Shown in pieces: positions 25,877 to 34,561 of a stretch of 64,000 bases of DNA. Position numbers and translations under genes: made by a program. Every line of letters starts with the position of its first letter. Position 1 is the stretch's first letter. Under the pieces are notes generated by a model. That model did not search any database, was not told the DNA's origin, and saw only the letters and a program-made list of their open reading frames with translations. Source of the stretch: Shewanella sairae (GTDB lineage Bacteria > Pseudomonadota > Gammaproteobacteria > Enterobacterales > Shewanellaceae); NCBI RefSeq assembly GCF_023283535.1, contig NZ_JAKILT010000032.1, positions 1-64,000 on the forward strand, read 5' to 3'.

Positions 25877-28270
25877 TTATTCTTGTAACAGATCACGACA
25901 GATATGAGCGAGATCCGACTGTACTGCCGCAGCTGTAACCAGCCTGCCAGCACCAGGTCCCCTGATGATAAGCGGGTTATCTTGATAAAACTCACTGCGG
26001 ATAACGAATACGTTATCGCCAGGTGTAAGGTTGGCATAAGGATGACTATTATCGACCCATTGAATACCAACTCCAGCTTTTAACTTGCCATCAACCTTGT
26101 CTAACGATGCCACATATCTCAGTACCTTATCTTGCTCTGCTGCGGTCATAAACTGTTGCAGCATGTCAGCATCGAGTTCATCTATTCGCGACAGGAACTG
26201 CTCAAGTGATAACTCTGCTAAAGCTGTCGGCACTAAAGACTTAAGTTCAATATCTTCAAGCTCAATTTCAAAACCAATTTCACGCGCTAAGATTAGAAGT
26301 TTACGCTGCATATCTCGACCCGATAAATCGTCGCGCGGATCAGGCTCTGTGATCCCTAGACCTTTGGCTTCAAGTACTAGCTCTGAGAACGGTTTTTTAG
26401 CATCAAAGTTTTCAAACAGCCAGCATAAGGTGCCAGAAAAAATACCGCCAACAGCTTCGATACTGTCGCCGCTGTTATGCAAATCATTCAGCGCATGCTG
26501 CACTGGCAAACCTGCGCCACAACTGGCGTTATAGCGCCAGAATAAACGGCGATTATCTAACTGTTGCTTTAACTCTAAATAGAATGGCAGTGGACCAGAC
26601 CCCGCTAGCTTATTAGCGCTCACCACGTGAATGCCGCGGGCAAAAAATTCTGGGTATTGCAAAGTTAAATCAGCACTGGCACTGATATCGAGTGCAATCA
26701 CTTCATCGCACTCAAGCTCATGCAAATCGTCAAACAAATGATTGTACTGCCACGGGGTCGCTTGCGCTGCAAATGTTTGCTTCCAGCTATCGAGCTCTAT
26801 ACCGTCATCAGTAATAAGGGCTTTTTTCGAGCTCACTAAACCAACTAGCTCAACACTGGCTTCTAGCTCTTTATTTAATGCCGCTTGCGCGTTAGCAAAT
26901 AACTCAACCCAAGCCTCACCAATATTCCCCACACCGAGCAATAGCACACCAATACGCTTACGCGGGCCTGCGCAGCGACGATGGACTTTCTGTGTAAGCA
27001 AGTTAACTTGGCTTTGCGGCACTAACGTCACTAGGCTCATACCATCGTTAAATAGCGGTCTAGCATTGCGGCTTAGTAAACGTGCAAAACCTCGGCGATA
27101 AAGGTTAGCATCGGCGCTCACTAAGGCAACAAGTCCTAAGTTATCGGTGATTTTAATATTACTCACACCAAGCGCTTCGCTATTCGTTTCGAGTAACGCA
27201 AGCACCTGCTTTTGGTTTTCAAGGGTGACTGTTAACTCGACACGATTCTGCCCTAGCTCCCAATGCGCTAACGGGCTAAGACCCGCTTCATCCAATAAAG
27301 CGATAAACGGCTTAAACTGGGTTTTTAGCTCAAGGTTAAATAGCGCCACACTATTTAAGTTGGTCACTACCGGTGCGCTCGCTGACGAGCTTTTAGGCGC
27401 AATCAAGGTAAAATCAGTGTGCGAAGCGTAGCTTGAACGCACTGCAAGGCTGACTTCAGTGTCAAACAGTGGCTGCAAAGTACGGTTATGCAATACCGGC
27501 GAGCCTAAATGCGCTAAACGATTAGCTTCAGCTAACGACAAACTGCTTAGCAGCTTAGCGTCATTGATTTTATTCGGGTCAGCGTTAAATACACCTTCGA
27601 CATCAGTCCAAATGGTGACACGTTCAATATCTGCCAAACTCGCAATCAAAGTCGCGCTAAAGTCCGAGCCATTGCGACCAAGTAGCAAGGTATCGCCACG
27701 CTCATTGGCGCAGATAAAACCAGTAATGATCAAACGCTCATTAGGGTGAGTCTCGATCATGGTTTGCACACGTTGACGAGATTCTTGCAGGCGAATTTGT
27801 GGCACCGCCGCTTCATCGGCGATTAACAAAGTGCGCGCATCAACATCGGATGCCGCAACACCTGATTCACGAAGCAACGCCGCCAATAAACGTGCAGACC
27901 AACGCTCACCAAAGCTCACCACTTGGCTGCTTTGGTAATCATTAATCGATGTAATAGATAACAAGCTGATCAGTTGTGACTGATCCGTAGATAAACGTTC
28001 GCGCAATGAACGCGCTTGCTCATTAGAAAGCAGTTGCTCGATTAGGTTTTGCTGAAAACTAATCAGCGTTTGCAGCTCTTCTTGCCACAACTGCTTAGTG
28101 GCACTTAGCTCAAGCAACTTATATAAAAAGTTAGTGCTTTTACCCGCAGCTGACACTACAACCAAGTCATCGCTGTGACCGTGTGTCAGTAAGATATGAG
28201 CAACGCGACGGTAACAGTCTGCATCAGCCAGACTAGAGCCACCAAATTTATGTAAGTGACAGCGTGCCAT
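25877..28270 (-). CDS. metL: Bifunctional aspartate kinase / homoserine dehydrogenase II
   Basis: A 797-residue two-domain enzyme that makes aspartyl phosphate and, with NADPH, homoserine for methionine. The aspartokinase half opens with the KFGGSSLAD signature, followed by GRNGSDFSATLIA and a degenerate ACT region. The homoserine dehydrogenase half begins near residue 440 with VLLLGVGNIGEAWVELF and contains SANKLAGSGPL and GGIFSGTLCWLFE. The length agrees with E. coli MetL (810 aa). The gene starts 15 bp after metB, so the pair forms the metBL operon under the MetJ operator at 29481. Confidence 0.96.
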   Translation of the reverse strand: MARCHLHKFGGSSLADADCYRRVAHILLTHGHSDDLVVVSAAGKSTNFLYKLLELSATKQLWQEELQTLISFQQNLIEQLLSNEQARSLRERLSTDQSQLISLLSITSINDYQSSQVVSFGERWSARLLAALLRESGVAASDVDARTLLIADEAAVPQIRLQESRQRVQTMIETHPNERLIITGFICANERGDTLLLGRNGSDFSATLIASLADIERVTIWTDVEGVFNADPNKINDAKLLSSLSLAEANRLAHLGSPVLHNRTLQPLFDTEVSLAVRSSYASHTDFTLIAPKSSSASAPVVTNLNSVALFNLELKTQFKPFIALLDEAGLSPLAHWELGQNRVELTVTLENQKQVLALLETNSEALGVSNIKITDNLGLVALVSADANLYRRGFARLLSRNARPLFNDGMSLVTLVPQSQVNLLTQKVHRRCAGPRKRIGVLLLGVGNIGEAWVELFANAQAALNKELEASVELVGLVSSKKALITDDGIELDSWKQTFAAQATPWQYNHLFDDLHELECDEVIALDISASADLTLQYPEFFARGIHVVSANKLAGSGPLPFYLELKQQLDNRRLFWRYNASCGAGLPVQHALNDLHNSGDSIEAVGGIFSGTLCWLFENFDAKKPFSELVLEAKGLGITEPDPRDDLSGRDMQRKLLILAREIGFEIELEDIELKSLVPTALAELSLEQFLSRIDELDADMLQQFMTAAEQDKVLRYVASLDKVDGKLKAGVGIQWVDNSHPYANLTPGDNVFVIRSEFYQDNPLIIRGPGAGRLVTAAAVQSDLAHICRDLLQE

Positions 28271-28285
28271 CGTATACCCCTTTAA

Positions 28286-29446
28286 TTAACAAGCAGCTGC
28301 GGCATTAAGCGCAGCTTCAATATCGGCGACAAGATCGTCAGCATCTTCGATACCAACAGAAAGACGGATTAGCGTATCTTTTACGCCAGCTTCAGCCCGA
28401 GCTTCAGGCTCCATCGCTCTATGTGTCATCGTCGCTGGAACAGCCACTAAGCTTTCCACGCCGCCGAGACTTTCTGCAACTGAAAAATAATTAAGATTTT
28501 TTAAGAATGCCACTAACTGCGGCTCGCCACCTTCAAGCTCAAAGCTCAACATGGCGCCAAAGCCTTTTTGCTGCTTTGCAGCAATGGCATGTCCAGGGTG
28601 ATCTTTAAGCCCAGGATAATAAATCTTTGATACCGCTTTATGGTTGACTAGAGTATCAAGAATTCGCTGTGCATTCGCCTGATGTTCACGAATTCGCACT
28701 GCAAGTGTGCGAATTCCGCGCAAAGTGAGATAGCTGTCAAATGCTGAGCCAGTTAAGCCCAAGGTATTTGACCACCAATGCAGCAATTCACCCACTTCTG
28801 GGTCTTTGGCAACCACGGCGCCACCGACAACATCACTGTGACCATTAATGTATTTGGTGGTGGAGTGAATCACAATATCAGCACCTAATAACAGTGGTTG
28901 CTGCAAAATAGGCGACAAGAAAGTGTTGTCTACTACAACGAGTGCGCCCACTTCATGGCTCGCCGCACAAATAGCCTCGATATCAACCACGCGTAATAGC
29001 GGGTTAGATGGTGTCTCTAACCAAACCATCTTAGGTTTTTGTGCAATCGCTTGGTTAAGTGCTTGTGAGTCAGTTTGGTCAACCACTATTAGCTTAAACT
29101 GGCCCTTCTTCGCCAAATTAGTAAAGAGTCGATAACTACCACCGTAGCAGTCATGTGGCACAACAATTAAATCTTCTGGGCCAAGCAAGCTTGTAGCAAG
29201 GGTAATAGCTGCCATTCCGGTGCAAGTTACCACTCCTGTCGCGCCCTTTTCGAGTTCGGCAATCGCATCACCTAAAATAGAGCGGGTTGGGTTACCTGAG
29301 CGGCTGTAGTCGAAATCTCTTGGATTTTTATGTCCATCAAAAGAGTAGTTAGTTGATAGGTATATCGGTGGAACAACGGCACCATGTTGGCTATCGGACT
29401 CAATGCCTTGACGCACCGCCGCAGTGGCGAGTTTACGCTCAGTCAT
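28286..29446 (-). CDS. metB: Cystathionine gamma-synthase
   Basis: A 386-residue PLP enzyme that joins O-succinylhomoserine and cysteine into cystathionine. Family markers: YSRSGNPTR near residue 46, the WLETPSNPLL region, VVVDNTFLSP, and the PLP-lysine motif HSTTKYINGHSDVVGG near residue 194. The length equals E. coli MetB (386 aa). First gene of metBL, divergent from metJ. MetJ boxes lie 35-58 bp upstream of the start, so repression by MetJ-SAM is expected. Confidence 0.96.
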   Translation of the reverse strand: MTERKLATAAVRQGIESDSQHGAVVPPIYLSTNYSFDGHKNPRDFDYSRSGNPTRSILGDAIAELEKGATGVVTCTGMAAITLATSLLGPEDLIVVPHDCYGGSYRLFTNLAKKGQFKLIVVDQTDSQALNQAIAQKPKMVWLETPSNPLLRVVDIEAICAASHEVGALVVVDNTFLSPILQQPLLLGADIVIHSTTKYINGHSDVVGGAVVAKDPEVGELLHWWSNTLGLTGSAFDSYLTLRGIRTLAVRIREHQANAQRILDTLVNHKAVSKIYYPGLKDHPGHAIAAKQQKGFGAMLSFELEGGEPQLVAFLKNLNYFSVAESLGGVESLVAVPATMTHRAMEPEARAEAGVKDTLIRLSVGIEDADDLVADIEAALNAAAAC

Positions 29447-29480
29447 GTACTACTCCCTTATGATACTGATTTGTTATTAG

Positions 29481-29504
29481 AGATGTCTGGACGTCTAAAT
29501 GTAC
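29481..29504 (-). promoter_or_regulatory. MetJ operator facing metBL
   Basis: Tandem octamers AGATGTCT, GGACGTCT and AAATGTAC (7, 7 and 4 of 8 against AGACGTCT) just upstream of metB. Confidence 0.88.
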
Positions 29505-29533
29505 CGAAGCCTTACCCCTTCGTCAACCACTTT

Positions 29534-29565
29534 AGCCGTTTAGACGTCCATGCATATAGAAATCT
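29534..29565 (+). promoter_or_regulatory. MetJ operator facing metJ
   Basis: Octamers AGCCGTTT, AGACGTCC, ATGCATAT and AGAAATCT; the second matches 7 of 8 of AGACGTCT and the others less. It is separated by 29 bp from the metB-side operator, so metJ is probably autoregulated, as in E. coli. Confidence 0.75.
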
Positions 29566-29657
29566 ATTTGCAATTGTCATAAATAAGAGGCAATAATTTG
29601 ACTGCACAATTTAAAGGGTTAAAATCTGCCCCGAATTTTGAAATAACAGGTGAGTCA

Positions 29658-29972
29658 ATGACTGAGTGGAATGGCGATTATATCAGCCCATATGCTGAAC
29701 ACGGCAAAAAGAATGAACAAGTGAAAAAAATTACTGTGTCCATTCCTTTGAAAGTACTTAAAGTACTTACCGATGAACGCACCCGCCGCCAAGTGAACAA
29801 CTTGCGTCACGCCACAAACAGCGAACTGTTATGCGAAGCATTTTTGCATGCGTATACAGGCCAGCCATTACCAAACGATGCCGATCTTACCAAAGATAAA
29901 CCTGACAGCATGCCTGCAGAAGTGAAACGTTTGATGGATGAGATGGGCATTGAGTGGGAAGAACTTGAATAA
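29658..29972 (+). CDS. metJ: Methionine repressor MetJ
   Basis: A 104-residue ribbon-helix-helix repressor that uses S-adenosylmethionine as corepressor. It is almost identical to E. coli MetJ in the core: [31 protein letters not shown] and [20 protein letters not shown]. The start at 29658 ([10 protein letters not shown]) matches the E. coli N-terminus, and AGGTGA lies 5 nt upstream; an in-frame start at 29598 would add 20 residues that the family lacks. It is divergent from metBL, with MetJ operators between. The target operators for metF and metB lie in this same window, so the regulon core is clustered. Confidence 0.97.
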   Translation: MTEWNGDYISPYAEHGKKNEQVKKITVSIPLKVLKVLTDERTRRQVNNLRHATNSELLCEAFLHAYTGQPLPNDADLTKDKPDSMPAEVKRLMDEMGIEWEELE

Positions 29973-30000
29973 TCTTCATTGATTATCAAAGACATTAAAA

Positions 30001-30033
30001 ACAAACAAGGACTGCTAAGCAGTCCTTGTTTGT
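30001..30033 (+). terminator. Terminator of metJ
   Basis: A 16-bp inverted repeat (ACAAACAAGGACTGCT and its complement) with T-rich right arm, 28 bp past the stop codon. Confidence 0.88.
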
Positions 30034-30046
30034 TTACAGAGCCCTA

Positions 30047-30311
30047 ATACCAATTAGTATAAAGATTTGGTCGCTCAGCGAGAATTTAGCGGCACTGAGA
30101 CAAGGCAACGAGTGAAGAGCATAGTGATTCTACGTTCAAGCTTGTTAACGCAGTATCAGAGCCGCTAAAACTCGCCATTCTGGAGCGTGTTTGGCTGCCT
30201 ACTTCAGCGTTAAATAACTTCACAAGGGAACAACCATTCTTTCAGTCATTCGCCTTGAATTAGGTTGCCAAAAACGCTCTGAGTAGATCAACTACTTATA
30301 CTAATTGGTAT
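30047..30311. mobile_element. 265-bp MITE-like element with perfect 16-bp terminal inverted repeats
   Basis: The left end ATACCAATTAGTATAA (30047-30062) is repeated inverted as TTATACTAATTGGTAT (30296-30311), a perfect 16-bp match. The interior has no coding frame. TA occurs at both outer edges, consistent with a short target duplication but not proof. Solo copies of the same terminal sequence, with 1-3 changes, occur at 45859, 60245 and 63229, and a shorter one at 59507. It lies between metJ's terminator and the TauE gene. No transposase in the window could mobilise it. Confidence 0.8.
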
Positions 30312-30370
30312 AATATAGCTTCAATAATGCCAAGGCTAGATAAGTTTCTCGCTAATGGCTGGATAAACCG

Positions 30371-31099
30371 ATGATCGATCCTGTTACGCTTTTACTCGCC
30401 TCACTAATTATTTTCTGTGGCGCATTAACTCAAAGCCTTATTGGTTTTGGCTTGGCAGTCGTCGCCAGTCCTCTACTTTATATTATCGATCCAAGCTTAG
30501 TACCAGCCCCTGTTATCATGATGGGCTTTTCTATTGCGCTGTTAACGCTATTTAGAGAGCGCGGCCAGTTAGAGTTTAATGGCCTGCAATACGCGCTACT
30601 TGGACGAGTTCCTGGAGGCATACTCGGTGCAACACTGATTATTATCGCGCCGCAACCCATATTAGGCTTAGCCATCGCCGGCATTGTTGGCTTAGCAGTG
30701 GCTTTAAGCTTGATGAAATTCAGTATCCCGGTGAATCGTTTTAGCTTATTTGTCGCCGGAGTCTTATCCGGCGTATTTGGCAATATTGCCGCTATTGGTG
30801 GACCACCACTAGCCATTTTGCTGTCAGGCAAAGATGCTGGCCAATTTCGCGCGGCTTTATCAGCATTCTTTATCTTTAGCTCAATGATAGCGCTAACCAT
30901 ATTAGCATTTGCAGGTTTACTGACGCTTGAGCATTTTTATATCTCATTAATGTTGCTGCCATCTGTAGTGCTAGGCTACCTGGTGGCAGGTCGGTTAGTT
31001 GGCCGAGTCGACAAGCAAAAAACCAGAGCATTAACCCTGTTTTTATGTGGTGTGAGCGCATTAATCTTAACGATTAAATCGATTATTGAGCTGACTTAA
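30371..31099 (+). CDS. TauE/SafE-family anion exporter
   Basis: A 242-residue inner-membrane protein with about eight helices in two TauE repeats. The repeats carry GLAVVASPLLYIIDPSLVPAP near residue 29 and GVLSGVFGNIAAIGGPPLAILL near residue 133, the typical proline/glycine-rich pore motifs. Members export sulfite, sulfoacetate or other small organosulfur anions, but the substrate here is open. No sulfur gene is adjacent, although the met block is upstream. It is convergent with the TraF-like gene, 7 bp away. Confidence 0.82.
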   Translation: MIDPVTLLLASLIIFCGALTQSLIGFGLAVVASPLLYIIDPSLVPAPVIMMGFSIALLTLFRERGQLEFNGLQYALLGRVPGGILGATLIIIAPQPILGLAIAGIVGLAVALSLMKFSIPVNRFSLFVAGVLSGVFGNIAAIGGPPLAILLSGKDAGQFRAALSAFFIFSSMIALTILAFAGLLTLEHFYISLMLLPSVVLGYLVAGRLVGRVDKQKTRALTLFLCGVSALILTIKSIIELT

Positions 31100-31106
31100 G
31101 CGGGTG

Positions 31107-32306
31107 TCAGAAGTGATAGGAGGTCCTGAGTACACCTCCTAGCGCATTGTCATTACCAAACATGCCGGTAAAATCTAACGAGAAAGACTCTCCAATAGTA
31201 AAGCCTGAACCTAAAGAATAAATATCGCCACCGGCATCTTGCATATCATGGCGATAACCCACTCTTACCGACATCCAATCAAAGGCTTTCATTTCACCGC
31301 CAAGTCGCCAATACTGTGCGCCTTTAAGCTGCTTAAATTGATTATTCTCGATGAGGTCGATATCCGTGCTAACTGACAAGCTCTGCCAATCATAAGCGAC
31401 TCCCGCCTTGACGAGTGGCTCGACTTGGTAAGTTAATTGCTGTCCGTTTAATGCTATCGTATCGTGCTCTTTATCTATGAGGTTACGCCCAGACAGCTCC
31501 ACAGTTAAACCCGCCAATGGCTGCATCGCAATGCCGACATCGACATTAAAGTGAATTGCATCGTTGCGATAGCGATCATCAAAACCGTTCAACTCGCCAG
31601 CGCTAGCATCAAAGTGTGGTGCATTACCAAGGGAATGGTAAGTATCAACTCGTTGTAATTTAGGCGATACACCTACCGCGATGGGCATATTCACAATCGA
31701 TAATGGAAAGCTCATGGCAACCCCAAAGTCAGAAACCCGACTGCTGATCAAAGGGCTTTGCTCATCAAGGCTCACTACGTCAACAGACGCATTAGCGAAT
31801 CGATTTGTAGCCCCGAGTTCAGATTGAATTGCATCGCCAAGCTCTATCGCTGTATCTTCAGTTTGGTAAAAGCTGGTCAACGACATTATCGAGTTCGAAG
31901 CGACAGGCTCAAGCGCCACACTGGTATAAGTTGAGTGACCTTTGATTAAGCCTAAATTATTGCCGTAAGAGTGAGTGTCTGTGCTATTTCTTGAATTGAA
32001 GGTTAACGCAAGCTGGTTATAATCCTTTGCCGAGCCGGAAGTATCATGCGGTCTAACCTCGATAGATTTTGTCAGCGTTTGTACTGTATCTAGAGCAGAG
32101 CCTTGAGCAGGTGTTAGCCGCTCTGTCGCATTGTTTTTGTGACTGTTAAGCGCTAATAAAGCAGGATTAACAAAGGCCTTACCTTCAATATAAGCCGCAG
32201 CTACGCCCCCCACGGCAGCACGATGAACAAGGTAAGAGCCTTGATCTGCTAGCGCTGAAAAGCAGGGTAATAAGGCACAAGCTAACGCTATTTTATATCC
32301 TTTCAT
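31107..32306 (-). CDS. TraF-like outer-membrane beta-barrel protein
   Basis: A 399-residue exported protein. The signal peptide ends near ALA-D (residues about 20-22), and the body has many alternating hydrophobic strands and ends in Phe (RTSYHF), the usual outer-membrane signature. The sequence SYLVHRAAVGGVAAAYIEGKAFVNPALLA after the signal resembles the family annotated as conjugal transfer protein TraF (TraF_2), whose members occur widely outside plasmids. No conjugation genes are near, so the name should not be taken as function. An ATG at 32306 with AAGG 8 nt upstream is preferred over GTG at 32315. A perfect palindrome sits 75 bp upstream. Confidence 0.65.
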   Translation of the reverse strand: MKGYKIALACALLPCFSALADQGSYLVHRAAVGGVAAAYIEGKAFVNPALLALNSHKNNATERLTPAQGSALDTVQTLTKSIEVRPHDTSGSAKDYNQLALTFNSRNSTDTHSYGNNLGLIKGHSTYTSVALEPVASNSIMSLTSFYQTEDTAIELGDAIQSELGATNRFANASVDVVSLDEQSPLISSRVSDFGVAMSFPLSIVNMPIAVGVSPKLQRVDTYHSLGNAPHFDASAGELNGFDDRYRNDAIHFNVDVGIAMQPLAGLTVELSGRNLIDKEHDTIALNGQQLTYQVEPLVKAGVAYDWQSLSVSTDIDLIENNQFKQLKGAQYWRLGGEMKAFDWMSVRVGYRHDMQDAGGDIYSLGSGFTIGESFSLDFTGMFGNDNALGGVLRTSYHF

Positions 32307-32380
32307 CCATCCCACCTTTTTTATTTCCTTAACGCTTTAAGCTGCAATACGGCTAAAAACGAAAAAAGGTTATTTTTTGT

Positions 32381-32398
32381 TCTTAGAATATTCTAAGA
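32381..32398. promoter_or_regulatory. Perfect 18-bp palindrome upstream of the TraF-like gene
   Basis: TCTTAGAATATTCTAAGA, a perfect palindrome without loop, 75 bp before the minus-strand gene start. Neither side has a T-tract in the sense needed for termination, so a dimeric repressor or activator site is more likely than a terminator. Confidence 0.45.
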
Positions 32399-32488
32399 CA
32401 AAAAAAGCTAATTGGGACGACAAAATACGTTTTTAAATAAAATTTCAATTCCCCCTCAAATCATCACAATTTATATGATCCATTTTCA

Positions 32489-33409
32489 CTAACGCCTGAC
32501 CTCAGGTAACTCAACGTACTGCATAAAATTTTGCATGGTAAATTCTATAAATTGTTTTAGTCTTGCGGGTTGAAACTGGTCTTTGTTGTACAGCAAATAT
32601 AACGGTGTATCAGAGATGGTCCACTCATCAAAAACGTGTACTAACTCACCACTATCCAGCTCCGCACTGCAATAAATCTCCGGTAGCCTAACAATGCCAT
32701 TGCCAGCTAGTGCACTGCTTTTCATTACCCGACCATTTTTACATAACAAGGCGCCAGCAATTGTTACCTCTGTTTTCTGGCTTTTATCGCCTTTACGATG
32801 GTAATTCCAATGATAAACAGAGCCAGTAACACAGGCGTGAGCTTTTAGATCTTTAGGGTGCTGCGGCCTACCGTGTTTTTCGATATAGCTGGGAGCAGCT
32901 AACGTGCAATTAGCAATATCCATTAACTTGCGCGCCACTAGGCTTGAGTCTTCAAGTTCGCCCATACGAAACACCAAATCAAACTCATCCAGTACCAAGT
33001 CAACACGCTGGCTGCTAAAGTCGAGATGAATTTGAATATTGGGATGCTGACTCATAAAGTCGTTCACCAACTGATTGACGATATCTTCGCCTATGTAGCC
33101 ACCAACACAGTTGATATTGATTTTTCCTTGCAAGTTATGGGCATCATCAACCGTTTTAGCCACCGCTTGCTCCATCACATCAAGTGCATGCTGGCAACGC
33201 TCATAAAAGAACTGCCCTTGCTCAGTTAGTCGCTGCGCCCTTGTTGTACGAGTAATCAAAGTCACCCCTAAATAGCGTTCAAGCTGAGTTAACTGCTTAG
33301 ATAGATGAGAGCGAGAGCAACCGAGCTTCTCTGCAGCAATAGTGAAACTGCCTTTTTCCGCTATCACGGTAAAGGCGCGCACATCTGCTAGATTTAAATC
33401 TTGATACAT
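32489..33409 (-). CDS. LysR-family transcriptional regulator
   Basis: A 306-residue regulator. The N-terminal winged helix-turn-helix (residues about 5-64: DVRAFTVIAEKGSFTIAAEKLGCSRSHLSKQLTQLERYLG) is typical of the AaeR/CrgA-like branch, and the effector-binding domain follows from about residue 90. It is divergent from the SDR gene at 33535, with 125 bp between, the classic arrangement for a LysR regulator and its target. The effector is unknown. Confidence 0.9.
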   Translation of the reverse strand: MYQDLNLADVRAFTVIAEKGSFTIAAEKLGCSRSHLSKQLTQLERYLGVTLITRTTRAQRLTEQGQFFYERCQHALDVMEQAVAKTVDDAHNLQGKININCVGGYIGEDIVNQLVNDFMSQHPNIQIHLDFSSQRVDLVLDEFDLVFRMGELEDSSLVARKLMDIANCTLAAPSYIEKHGRPQHPKDLKAHACVTGSVYHWNYHRKGDKSQKTEVTIAGALLCKNGRVMKSSALAGNGIVRLPEIYCSAELDSGELVHVFDEWTISDTPLYLLYNKDQFQPARLKQFIEFTMQNFMQYVELPEVRR

Positions 33410-33534
33410 AAGTAGAAGCGCCCCATTAGGAGTTGTGTGTAAACAATCTTGTTCGCTATAGATTATATATCAACAATCATCCCTTAGTTAAAATACTCGC
33501 AACTTAACAACATAACCTTTTTATTGAGGCTGAT

Positions 33535-34254
33535 ATGAAACAATTAATCGTTATTACAGGTGCATCTTCTGGTATTGGCGCAGCCATGGCTCAAGCATTT
33601 AGCGCTAAAGGCCACCCTCTTCTTTTATTGGCCCGTCGTGTTGAGCCGATGCAAGCGCTAGGTTTAGAAAACAGCTTATCAATTAGTGTTGATGTTACCG
33701 ATGCCGATGCAATGAAAGCCGCTATCGCAGAAGCTGAAGCTAAGTTTGGCCCAGTAGGTTGCCTAATTAACAACGCTGGCGTAATGCTACTAGGCGCTGC
33801 TGACGTGCAAGATCCTGCAGAATGGAGTCGTATGCTTAACATCAACGTGATGGGCGTACTAAACGGTATTCATGCAGTACTAGCAGATATGAAAGCCCGT
33901 AAAACCGGTACTATTATCAACGTAAGCTCAGTTGCTGGCCGTAAGACATTCCCGAACCACGCCGCTTACTGTGCAACTAAGTTTGCAGTACACGCACTCA
34001 CTGAAAACATCCGTGAAGAAGTGGCCATGGATGACGTGCGCATGATAACAATTGCACCTGGTGCAGTTGAAACAGCACTGCTGAGCCATACCACCAGCGA
34101 AGAAATCAAAGACGGTTATAACGACTGGAAAGAGTTTATGGGCGGTGTAATGGACCCAACAGCGGTTGCAGATGCTGCAGTATTTGCATTTGAACAGCCA
34201 CAAAATGTATGTGTGCGTGAAATCGTATTAGCGCCAACTCGCCAACAGCCATAA
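33535..34254 (+). CDS. Short-chain dehydrogenase/reductase, probable target of the divergent LysR regulator
   Basis: A 239-residue NAD(P)-dependent classical SDR. It has the cofactor loop TGASSGIG (8-15), NNAG near residue 80, the catalytic Ser in INVSSVAG and the YxxxK pair in YCATK (near 146-150). Close relatives are annotated as oxidoreductases acting on small carbonyls, often induced by electrophiles. It is monocistronic with its own terminator. Codon usage looks optimised (many GTA, CGT, AAC), hinting at high expression. Confidence 0.9.
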   Translation: MKQLIVITGASSGIGAAMAQAFSAKGHPLLLLARRVEPMQALGLENSLSISVDVTDADAMKAAIAEAEAKFGPVGCLINNAGVMLLGAADVQDPAEWSRMLNINVMGVLNGIHAVLADMKARKTGTIINVSSVAGRKTFPNHAAYCATKFAVHALTENIREEVAMDDVRMITIAPGAVETALLSHTTSEEIKDGYNDWKEFMGGVMDPTAVADAAVFAFEQPQNVCVREIVLAPTRQQP

Positions 34255-34327
34255 ATCAGACTTACTTTAGTTCATCTTGACCATAGTTGTGCATCAATTG
34301 ATGATTAATCAATCTTTGATGTAACTG

Positions 34328-34362
34328 AATCACCTAAAGTTTTCTGCTTTAGGTGATTTTTC
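34328..34362 (+). terminator. Terminator of the SDR gene
   Basis: A 12-bp stem AATCACCTAAAG / CTTTAGGTGATT with a 7-nt loop and following T-tract. The remaining sequence to 34561 holds nothing I recognise apart from the promoter of the transporter gene. Confidence 0.92.
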
Positions 34363-34561
34363 TTTACTGTGTTCTCAATCATTAAAAATCAGTATTCACG
34401 AATATTAGACCAATTGACCATTTAAAATTAAAGCGGGAGCCAACTTGTCTCAACTCGGTTGGACTATTGCCGCCTTAACAGCATTTTGCTCCCATTATTC
34501 CTTTTAAAATCTGGCATCAATCTTGCGATAGTTATAGCGTTCTTTTCCCACGGCAAGCTAT

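Noticed and set aside
31107-32306. A conjugation locus suggested by the TraF-like name
   Set aside because: No other transfer gene, relaxase or origin is present; the family is widespread on chromosomes.
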